From Asparagopsis taxiformis (lineage: Eukaryota > Rhodophyta > Florideophyceae > Bonnemaisoniales > Bonnemaisoniaceae), in contig JALQPE010001911.1 of assembly GCA_030407315.1 (NCBI GenBank), forward strand, positions 95,539-159,538: a stretch of DNA of 64,000 bases, written 5' to 3'. How positions within the stretch are numbered: the stretch's first letter is position 1; the number at the start of each line of letters is the position of its first letter. A program made the translations under genes and the position numbers. Of the stretch, positions 42,199 to 50,929 are shown in pieces. The notes under the pieces were generated by a model. The model worked only from the letters and a program-made list of their open reading frames with translations, was not told the DNA's origin and searched no databases.

Positions 42199-44481
42199 AT
42201 GTTTGAGTTGTTTTGGCACATTTTGGGGTATGGACCGAAGCGTGATGAGGGTGAGGCGCTAGTTGATCATGCTCGTGCGCTGCAATATGGTGCTGATGGA
42301 GTGGCACAAGACATGAGCCGAGCAGTTGAGCTGTACGAGCGGGCAGTTGCGGCTGACCACCCGACGGCCATGGTCAATCTCGCCTCGCTGCTCGAAGATG
42401 GTGCTGATGGAGTGACACAAGACATGAGCCGAGCAGTTGAGCTGTACGAGCGGGCAGTTGCGGCTGACCACCCGACGGCCATGTTCAATCTCGCCTCGCT
42501 GCTCGAAGATGGTGCAGATGGAGTGGCACAAGACATGAGCCGAGCAGTTGAGCTGTACGAGCGGGCAGTTGCGGCTGACCACCCGACGGCCATGGTCAAT
42601 CTTGGCTGGCTGCTACAGAATGGCGCAGATGGAGTGACACAAGACATGAGCCGAGCAGTTGAGCTGTACGAGCGGGCAGTTGCGGCTGACCACCCGTATG
42701 CCATGGTCAATCTCGCCTCGCTGCTCGAAGATGATGCAGATGGAGTGACACAAGACATGAGCCGAGCAGTTGAGCTGTACGAGCGGGCAGTTGCGGCTGA
42801 CCACCCGGATGCCATGGTCAATCTCGCCTTGCTCCTACAGAATGGTGCAGATGGAGTGGCACAAGACATGAGCCGAGCAGTTGAGCTGTACGAGCGGGCA
42901 GTTGCGGCTGACCACCCGGATGCCATGGTCAATCTCGCCTTGCTCCTACAGAATGGTGCAGATGGAGTGGCACAAGACATGAGCCGAGCAGTTGAGCTGT
43001 ACGAGCGGGCAGTTGCGGCTGACAACCCGTATGCCATGTTCAATCTCGCCTTGCTGCTACAGAATGGTGCAGATGGAGTGGCACAAGACATGAGCCGAGC
43101 AGTTGAGCTGTACGAGCGGGCAGTTGCGGCTGACAACCCGTATGCCATGAACAATCTCGCCTTGCTGCTACAAAATGGTGCAGATGGAGTGGCACAAGAC
43201 ATGAGCCGAGCAGTTGAGCTGTACGAGCGGGCAGTTGCGGCTGACCACCCGACGGCCATGGTCAATCTTGGCTGGCTGCTACAGAATGGCGCAGATGGAG
43301 TGACACAAGACATGAGCCGAGCAGTTGAGCTGTACGAGCGGGCAGTTGCGGCTGACAACCCGTATGCCATGTTCAATCTCGCCAGGGTGCTACAAAATGG
43401 TGCAGATGGAGTGGCACAAGACATGAGCCGAGCAGTTGAGCTGTACGAGCGGGCAGTTGCGGCTGACCACCCGACGGCCATGGTCAATCTCGCCTCGCTG
43501 CTCGAAGATGATGCAGATGGAGTGACACAAGACATGAGCCGAGCAGTTGAGCTGTTAGAGCGGGCAGTTGCGGCTGACAACCCGTATGCCATGTTCAATC
43601 TCGCCTTGCTGCTACAAAATGGTGCAGATGGAGTGGCACAAGACATGAGCCGAGCAGTTGAGCTGTACGAGCGGGCAGTTGCGGCTGACCACCCGACGGC
43701 CATGGTCAATCTTGGCTGGCTGCTACAGAATGGCGCAGATGGAGTGACACAAGACATGAGCCGAGCAGTTGAGCTGTACGAGCGGGCAGTTGCGGCTGAC
43801 AACCCGTATGCCATGTTCAATCTTGGCTGGCTGCTACAAAATGGTGCAGATGGAGTGACAGAAGACATGAGCCGAGCAGTTGAGCTGTACGAGCGGGCAG
43901 TTGCGGCTGACCACCCGACGGCCATGAACAATCTCGCCTTGCTGCTAGAGAATGGCGCAGATGGAGTGGCACAAGACATGAGCCGAGCAGTTGAGCTGTA
44001 CGAGCGGGCTGTCGCTGCTGAGAACCCGAAAGCCATGTTCTGTCTCGCCTGGCTGCTAGAAAATGGTGCTGATAGAGTGCCGAAAGACGTGAAACGTGCA
44101 GTTGTGCTGTACGAACGTTCTATTGCAGTTGACGTTCCATACTCTCTGTTCAATCTCGCCAGGCTGCTAGAAAATGGTGCAGATGGTGTTCCGAAAGATA
44201 CGAGGCGTGCAGTCGAACTGTACGAACGGGCTGTCACGACTGACATTCCTATGGCTATGAACAATCTCGCCTGGCTGTTAGAAAATGGTGCAGATGGTGT
44301 GCCCAAAGACATAAGACGAGCAGTTCAACTATACCAACGGGCTGTCGTCGCCGATAACCCAGATGCTATGTTCAATCTGGCTCGACTCCTCGAGAATGGA
44401 ACCTATGGGCTGCCGAAGGACCCCGGCGCGCAGTATATCTCCGTGCCCAGGCACTGGCACATAGCTCATCGTCAAAAGTAG
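42199..44481 (+). CDS. Large Sel1-repeat protein, 5' part of Sel1-TIR gene C (frameshifted before the TIR)
   Basis: 760 residues: a 35-residue start related to copy A (MFELFWHILGYGPKRDEGEA), then about 20 Sel1-like 36-residue units in an almost perfect 108-bp tandem array, with the last three units (from about 44065) more divergent (VPKDVKRAVVL, VPKDTRRAVEL, VPKDIRRAVQL). The frame ends soon after 'LPKDPG' because one G is missing in the GGG run near 44427; the duplicate at 52932 has the G and reads on into RAVYLRAQALA. The frame one base over is open without interruption into the TIR frame at 44484-45326. So this was, or is, one gene of about 1040 codons. A sequencing error in the run would restore it. 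ATG 42199. Confidence 0.85.
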   Translation: MFELFWHILGYGPKRDEGEALVDHARALQYGADGVAQDMSRAVELYERAVAADHPTAMVNLASLLEDGADGVTQDMSRAVELYERAVAADHPTAMFNLASLLEDGADGVAQDMSRAVELYERAVAADHPTAMVNLGWLLQNGADGVTQDMSRAVELYERAVAADHPYAMVNLASLLEDDADGVTQDMSRAVELYERAVAADHPDAMVNLALLLQNGADGVAQDMSRAVELYERAVAADHPDAMVNLALLLQNGADGVAQDMSRAVELYERAVAADNPYAMFNLALLLQNGADGVAQDMSRAVELYERAVAADNPYAMNNLALLLQNGADGVAQDMSRAVELYERAVAADHPTAMVNLGWLLQNGADGVTQDMSRAVELYERAVAADNPYAMFNLARVLQNGADGVAQDMSRAVELYERAVAADHPTAMVNLASLLEDDADGVTQDMSRAVELLERAVAADNPYAMFNLALLLQNGADGVAQDMSRAVELYERAVAADHPTAMVNLGWLLQNGADGVTQDMSRAVELYERAVAADNPYAMFNLGWLLQNGADGVTEDMSRAVELYERAVAADHPTAMNNLALLLENGADGVAQDMSRAVELYERAVAAENPKAMFCLAWLLENGADRVPKDVKRAVVLYERSIAVDVPYSLFNLARLLENGADGVPKDTRRAVELYERAVTTDIPMAMNNLAWLLENGADGVPKDIRRAVQLYQRAVVADNPDAMFNLARLLENGTYGLPKDPGAQYISVPRHWHIAHRQK
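42293..44400 (+). repeat. 108-bp tandem repeat array encoding Sel1 units (copy C)
   Basis: About 20 direct copies of a 108-bp unit. Most of each unit is invariant ('gacatgagccgagcagttga'), and variation is confined to a few positions: gtggcacaa/gtgacacaa, and short alternative cassettes coding HPTAMVN, NPYAMFN, HPDAMVN, LASLLEDG, LGWLLQNG, LALLLQNG. The combination VAQ/HPTAM followed by VTQ/NPYAM repeats as a 216-bp dimer in the 43.2-43.8 kb part. Confidence 0.9.
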
Positions 44482-44483
44482 AA

Positions 44484-45326
44484 ATGCACATCTCCATTGT
44501 ACACAAAACAACAATAGCAGTGAATCCATTGGACTGGGTTGGACGGCTGTATCGGGGCAGTACCAGAGCGGATTGCTCGTATGCAATTGAGGGGAATGCA
44601 CTGACACAGAGAAGAGGTGTAGAGTTGTACAGTACAGCAGCACACCCTCGTTTACGCCAACCTAGAACATCAGCGAATGTACAGAAAGGAAATGTATTGC
44701 ACAAATTGAGAAGCACAATGAACGGGAAAGAGAGACGAAAGAGGGGCGGACAATCCAAGGAATCAGTTGCATTCACTGTATTCATCAGCCATGCAGGGCC
44801 TGATAAACACACGCTGGCGGCGAAGATACATGCGCGGCTGAAAAAGTTGGGGGTTCGGGCGTTCCTGGACTTCAAGGAGCTGCGCCCTGGCGAACAAGCG
44901 CCGTCAAGCATGGTGCAAGCAATGGAAGAAGCGTTCATTTTCGTAATCATAGTGTCGCCAGAGTTTGCGGCGCGGAAATGGACAGTTCGAGAGCTGATGT
45001 GTGCACTGCGTCGGTACGACGAAGCGAAGGCGAAGGGCAAGAAGCCACCGCTGATAATTCCTGCATTCTACCGTCTTGATGTTGAGGGGTGCAAACCCAA
45101 GAATTTTATGTCGACAGACGAATGGGCGGTACTATTCCGGAGGGAAGGGACACTTGATCGGATGAGGGGAGAGGGGTACTCAATGGAGCAGATCTCAGAT
45201 GCGATGGGCCGGCTACCGGAGTTCACGGGAATCGAGAACAAGGAGGGTGCATCGAACGAGGAATATGACGAGGAGAAGAGGGAGCGATATGCGCAGGAGA
45301 TAGTTGAAGCAATAATGAGGTTTTAG
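44484..45326 (+). CDS. TIR domain, 3' part of Sel1-TIR gene C
   Basis: 280 residues from the first ATG, but the frame continues upstream to the frameshift near 44427. A basic linker (to about residue 88) precedes a complete TIR domain (about 90-270): 'FTVFISHAGPDKHTLAAKIH', 'RAFLDFKELRPGEQ', 'SPEFAARKWTVRELM' with the presumed catalytic Glu in WTVRE, then 'IIPAFYRLDVEGCKPKNF' and a C-terminal helix ending 'RERYAQEIVEAIMRF'. It may be translated only if the upstream frameshift is absent or bypassed, or as a TIR-only product from its own start. Duplicate at 53116-53838. Confidence 0.85.
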   Translation: MHISIVHKTTIAVNPLDWVGRLYRGSTRADCSYAIEGNALTQRRGVELYSTAAHPRLRQPRTSANVQKGNVLHKLRSTMNGKERRKRGGQSKESVAFTVFISHAGPDKHTLAAKIHARLKKLGVRAFLDFKELRPGEQAPSSMVQAMEEAFIFVIIVSPEFAARKWTVRELMCALRRYDEAKAKGKKPPLIIPAFYRLDVEGCKPKNFMSTDEWAVLFRREGTLDRMRGEGYSMEQISDAMGRLPEFTGIENKEGASNEEYDEEKRERYAQEIVEAIMRF

Positions 45327-46569
45327 TGGACAAGTAATTATATAGGAGCGGGAGGTAAAGTAATGTTGTACAGGCGAGGTTGATGAAGAGGAGAGTTGAG
45401 CTGTCGAGGTATAGGTACTGTTGATGTTGTGATGTCCATGTAGCATCGTAGCAGGTGAGAGGGTGAATACAATAGCCAACAGCGGCGCAGGTTGAGCCTG
45501 CTTGTACGGGTAGCAAGGGTGCTCATTCACTGTAGGTGGGACGGCAAAACGCGATGAAAACTGAAGATAATGGCGCACATCAGAAGTGGATTCCCCATAT
45601 CGCTTCCTCTGAGAATAGACGGAAGACGAATGGGCAAAGCATCATCCACCGCATGAATCTCGTCTAGGTGTGGGTTTGGGGTTCGCCACTGCAGTTGAAC
45701 GGACGGTGGAGATGAAGAAGAGTGGGTACGGTGCGATCACACTGCCACAGCTCTGCCTTCCTGGCGCACCGTTTCAGCGCTGCATCCAGATCTGTTGCCG
45801 CAACTATTTTGACATTTGTACATGCGCTCGTAACGTGTGCAAGTGACAATCATCGTCGCAATAGTCTCCACCTCATGGCCGCCAATGACAGCCACTAGTG
45901 CGCGATGCAGCCTCCATGCAGTTCCACAACTTCCATGCTCAACGCAGCTGCAGCTGTGTGCTTCTGACAACGCGCTGTCGGTGCACACCTACAGTAATCG
46001 TTTTTGCAGCGCACAAGGTGAGGTGAGGAGATATATCTACTCTGATAGAGCTGCGGCGTGGTGAGCGGGAGTTGATACGAGCACGGCAGCTTTTCATGTG
46101 GGAGTCCCTACTTGAGGCATCGCGTGCATGGTTGTGACGACTGCGCGTCAGATTACTTTGATTTCAATTCGTTACTAAATATTCCTCGTGATGGAAATTA
46201 GACAAATTGTGAAAAATGTGCAGATACTTGATCCTTTCCGTTCACAATGTCTACTCGCATGGGATCTCCGTACATGCGGTTTATCCGGCGGTCAGTAGCA
46301 TCGGTAATGCTGTCATAGTCGATGGTGCCGGTACTTGTGGCTGCTTGGGTATGCGAGCAATAGCGGCATCCTGAGATAAACCATTAATCAACATACACAA
46401 ATAGCTGGTGGGACTTTATGTTTCTGCGAGGATCAGGCGTTTGTACCGCATAGACGGACGGGAAACATGCTGAGGGAAAGCGGCGCGACTATACGTTACA
46501 CAAGGCCTCTATTTGATGGAACAGGGCAAGATGGTGAGACATCAGATAACCAATATGAGAACTATGGAT
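45327..46569. other. 3' flank of gene C, duplicated downstream of copy C'
   Basis: 45327-45490 is almost identical to 53839-54000. Similarity reappears near 46115-46160 versus 54160-54200. No gene seen in between. Confidence 0.5.
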
Positions 46570-46790
46570 GCACGCCGTGGTGAGGAAACGGCATTATCGA
46601 GCATGGATGGAGGAATGGAGGAAGCATCGAGCTGTGTGTTCATTGTGTCGCCCGAGTGTTCAGCTCGAAACTCGGCATTTGAAGGGCTGTTGCGCTCGCT
46701 GTCATGACACGATGAAGCGAAAGAGAGCGGTGAGCGGGCGCCGCTGATCACACATGCATTCTATCGTCTTGATATTTGTGCAAAAAAATC
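46570..46790 (+). pseudogene. TIR relic 3
   Basis: Reads 'RRGEETALSSMDGGMEEASS', then 'CVFIVSPECSARNSAFEGLL', a TGA near 46706, then 'HDEAKESGERAPLITHAFYR'. This matches the TIR of copy A from the BB-loop region to 'IIPAFYRLD', with the Trp of the KW motif lost. No Sel1 part is visible next to it. Pseudogene fragment. Confidence 0.8.
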
Positions 46791-48381
46791 AACAGTGCAA
46801 GATCAAACAGGACTGGTTGAATAGGGAGCAAACGGTGATTGCTGTGGATCGTAACATCCAGGACGTTTCGTCCTCCGCAGGTTGATTGTGGCGTGAGGAC
46901 TGGTAGGATATTCCTATAGCCAGCTCATACCCCAATTCTCGTGCTGGCGCAGGTATAACATTGTTGATCGTGTGACAAAATCGAGCCACTCGCAATTTCA
47001 TGCTGGTGAGAATGCACACTTGAGGAAGGATACTCTGGGGTACGGCTGCTCGCGCATTAGCCCAAAACTTGGTATACAGTATCTCATCTCATCACATCTT
47101 CGTTTCTCAATCAATTTCATGACAAGATACCATCCAGCTTCACATCCAGAACACTCTGGCACGACTCCCACACCAGGCAGTACAACCATGATTGCGCGAC
47201 CGCACTGGAGGGGGACACCATGTCTCGTCTGCAAGTTTCATACTCAACCTGGAATGTTTGAAGCGCAAATTGGAGAGCTGCGGGCAGCCAATTGAATCAG
47301 CTTCTTGGCCATTCATACAAGTCTGTGAAATACACGCCTACACAGCAAACACTCGACAATGGCCAGGTAGTCAATGCGCCCATAGCTCGTCGGAATTCAC
47401 GCCCCTCGGCTCCCTCACCCGTCCGGCAGCCACGTATGACGAAGCATGTACAGAAGCTCCGCACATGGCGATCAGCATGGGGAATAAGGAAGCTTTGTGT
47501 GTTGAATGACGCGCGGAACACAGCAGCCTTTTACATTCAAATCGCGACGAGAGCAAGGCACAATGTTGGCAGATGATATTGCTCTGTGCCGTGGGAAAGT
47601 GCGGCATCGTTGGTTCGAGAGCAAGAAAAATTCTGCACACATTTTAATATCTGCAAAGCATGGGCCCACAGATCGGCCCCCTATATGATACCACGCCATA
47701 AACTATTTGTAACAAAGACAGGCAAGCACCTGGCGAGCGCCTATTGGCGAATGGGCCATATGGTGCTTCAAAAGATCCGTTAAATTAGCGATGATTTGAG
47801 ATACTCGTAAAACCGTTTTCTGCGACACGAAGAACAAGTTGGAATTATAAAATAAGCCATACAGTTGTATCCTGTCATCGAGCCACAAAATTGAAACATG
47901 TCAGTATCTATGCTATCACCTCATCTCGATCAACACTATTGGAATGAGCAGAGCCGTCTGAATGCACCAGATTATTGTGACTTTGCAAACTTTGCGGTTG
48001 TCCAGAAGCTCCGATTCGCTGACTCGTGGAAGACAACTCTGAATCTGGGAGATGTCCAGCTGCTTCTCTCGAGAGCCGCTGCGCTGAGAAAATCCCGGTT
48101 CTCCCCCACTCGCATGCATAGTACTCCATTTCCGACTCGTTTTATGCAACCGCCATAGTCGCAGTTCTAGCTTGCATCCACGCCTTCCAGCATGACAACA
48201 CTGCTTCAGCTGCCACGCTGTCTATCCGAACTACTACATCCGATACAGCTGTATTCAAATGAAAGTGTCCTAGTTTTCCGCAGCTCCAACCAGACTCTTA
48301 AGTGGCTCCATCGTGAACCATTCTAGGAATCACTGCTCAGTATTCCACAAGTCTGTTGCGGAAGACACACACAAAAGAACC
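46791..48381. other. Left part of duplication unit 2 (pairs with 37.5-38.8 kb)
   Basis: Aligns in patches with 37540-38846; for example 47985-48050 matches 38525-38590 and 47465-47500 matches 37900-37935. The similarity is lower than in the 41.6-42.2/50.4-50.9 kb part. No gene called. Confidence 0.55.
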
Positions 48382-49202
48382 ATGCACCGTACACGTCATG
48401 GCACCGACCGAACTGCTTCGTCCGATTCATTATACTACGCAGATTCTTTGGAAAAAGGCAAGAACGGTATGAAAAAAGATGTCGCGGAAGCTACGAAGTA
48501 CTATGAAAGAGCCGTAGAAGAAGGCAATCCCCAAGCTATGTACAAGCTGGCACGCATCCTGGAAAGAGGGCCGAAGGAGTGCAGAAAAATGTGAAGCGAT
48601 CTGATCAACTCTATCGAGCAGCAGCCTCTAGAGGTGTCTATGAAGCAATTTCTTATCTAGATTATAAGTGGAAGAAAGTCGTGGAAACAAGGGAGAAGGA
48701 TGTTCGCAAAGCAGCACAGAAGTACAAACGAAATAGCGCCGAAGGAAGTTTGATGAAAAATAATGGCGCCAGCGCTCATTCCTGGAGCGACTCAGATGAT
48801 GTGAATACGGCGGGATGTCATGGGAAAGTTCCAAAGCGTAATGCAAGAGTGGATGACGGGCGTATGCTTCCACTGAACAATGCAACCCATCAGGGAGAAA
48901 ATGCGAAACGGGTGGGTAAGACAGCGCAAACATCTTCAAGAGGGTCTAGAAATTCTAGTGGGACACAGAACTGGTCCAAACAAGACACGTTGACGGACAA
49001 CTCAAAAAGCACCAACAATGGCAGAATAAGTTTGAAGCCGAAGAAGAAATCACGTTACTCTGCATTCACCAAAAGAACGATGACGCAGGTAACAGAGTTT
49101 AAGGAATTCGAATACTCGGAAGGAGCGACAAGTGGTGCGAAGGAAAAAGTGATACGGGAAACACGTATGTTTCGAGGGACTACACAGGTAAGATTATCCT
49201 AG
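48382..49202 (+). pseudogene. Small Sel1-TIR gene B', frameshifted and without TIR core
   Basis: Duplicate of 38847-40073. It starts at ATG 48382 (MHRTRHGTDRTASSD) with Sel1 unit 'YYERAVEEGNPQAMYKLARI'. One G is missing in the run near 48570 (GGG versus GGGG in copy B), shifting into the frame of 48579-49202, which continues with 'VKRSDQLYRAAASRG' and the charged linker. At 'KKKSRYSAF' the first TIR strand breaks off; what follows ('EFEYSEGATSGAKEK') equals the very end of the TIR in copy B. About 140 codons covering the BB loop and catalytic Glu are gone. Could make a short decoy-like protein at best; I take it as a pseudogene. Confidence 0.85.
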
Positions 49203-50929
49203 ATGGTAGGTGTGTGGAAACCGATCGACACAGTTGTCACTTTCGGAAGGGAACAGGTATCTATGGTCCCTGCGAGGACTAATAGAGTAAGTTCGGCCAG
49301 TGGAGAGGCAATGCACGCTCACGTCATGCATGTCATGGAAATCGTATGAAGCATGCAACACTGGGCGGCCCAGGATATCATGATTTATGTCATCGATCGG
49401 TGAAAGCTTTACCTGTTCATGCCCACGAGTTCCATCATCTTGCCTCCACTGGGGGTGTTTTGTTTTGAACGCAGACGTAGCAGAAATCACACATCCCATT
49501 TTGCAAGTGCTTTCAATTGTGTTGCGTCACTATAAAACCATTGGAGCAGACGTCCGGTGTGACGTGTGGCTACTGCACTCATCTGGATCACGCACAGCCG
49601 ATGTGTTGGGCGTGAGTACAGTCGGAAGAGCAGAAGAAAATTTGAATTAAATTTAGTTTTTCCACGTGTACATGAGGTCGAGTCGCGCGGCAGATTATTA
49701 ATTTAACTTGGCCGTGCCAACAAACTGAGATGTTCAAGCGCCCTCCGCGACGAATCCTTGTATATCCATTGCAATGCCCCCGATAGAGGCTGTCTCATAG
49801 CCATAGATACTGCAAGGCGATGGGAAAAGAATTGCTCAACGCACACTGATTGTACACCGTCTCGCTGTGACTACACGTTGGCGACGCGTTGGCGACAGCC
49901 GGGCGGCGCTAGTGTCAGCAAAGGTCTTGCTTGAACTCTCCGCACGGGGGAGCACGGTACAAGTATTATTGCAGGATCTCGACATCTATCATACTGTACG
50001 TTACCCATACGTGTGCGGCGGTGCATTTGGATAGTATCCGATGCGCATGATGACTCGGGGCATGATCGATGTGACAGATTCGGCTGGCCGTGCAGGGCCA
50101 TTTTGGTGCTCTCGTATGGCGCATCGCCATTTCTACTACTGTCGACATGCTCAGTTGGATTTGCTCGACATTGCTGGTCTATGCAACAACACCGCCGAAC
50201 ACGCCTCCCATCTCGTCCTGGCACATGCTGCGTTTACGTTGTGCTGCCGACTGCGTCAACCCGATCATCTAGCACGTTACAGAAATGCGTTTTCGGTGTT
50301 GTGGGCGGTGCTGGGGTGGATGTGAGCCCCTGCAGAGAGGACTATACGACAGTCGAATCAACGGTGGTGCGCAATCATTAATTCCCAACATAATCTGCGA
50401 CACACAAGTCCGAAATCGTCCTACAACCTCGCACTCTGGTGTGCCACCACCCAGCCACCTTGGGCCGTTGTGCAGGTCACAAGTGCGTCTATACGCGAGA
50501 CAGATGTGGCCAGAATGTCACTCCACTAGCCCTCATCCAATGTCGCACCCAGCAACAGTGCTCGATTGTCCACAGCTTTGACATCTCTGCAAACGACACC
50601 ATCACCATGCGATGGCAAACAGACGATGCTTGCATCAATTTCTCCAATTGCTTTTGCCGTGCACTACAGTTATCGCAATCAATGTGCACATCATGCCATT
50701 CTATTGGCACAATTTCATGGCTTACACACAGAGACAACAATGGAATGATTGCGGCTGAAGTTGAGGTGCATTGTTGTCATTTCGGTGCTTTGGTACTTTC
50801 ATAACAAGCAGCGACACGCATGGGGTCGGACACTGCAGAGGTACCCTTGGGTACCCTTGGTAGCGTTTGTGTTGACTGCACAGTTTTGTACGCAATAATA
50901 GCTGCCGGCATTGCACCGAATCTATCGAG
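49203..50929. other. Spacer of duplication unit 2 (pairs with 40074-42198)
   Basis: Collinear with 40074-42198 except for two deletions of about 200 bases each. The open Cys-rich frame (50439-50804) and the tandem 'ggtacccttgg' before the ATG are both kept. No independent gene. Confidence 0.65.

Noticed and set aside
42267..44312. A 681-codon open frame on the minus strand across the Sel1 array, and similar ones in copy C'
   Set aside because: It exists because a 108-bp repeat (a multiple of three) is open in one antisense phase and is therefore open in every unit. Ser/Ala/Pro repeats without a known domain; the sense frame gives clear Sel1 units.
45213..45578. Minus-strand frames downstream of genes C and C' (also 53720-54043)
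   Set aside because: They are open in both copies only because the DNA is nearly identical; composition is low-complexity Tyr/Ser/Thr and no motif is present.
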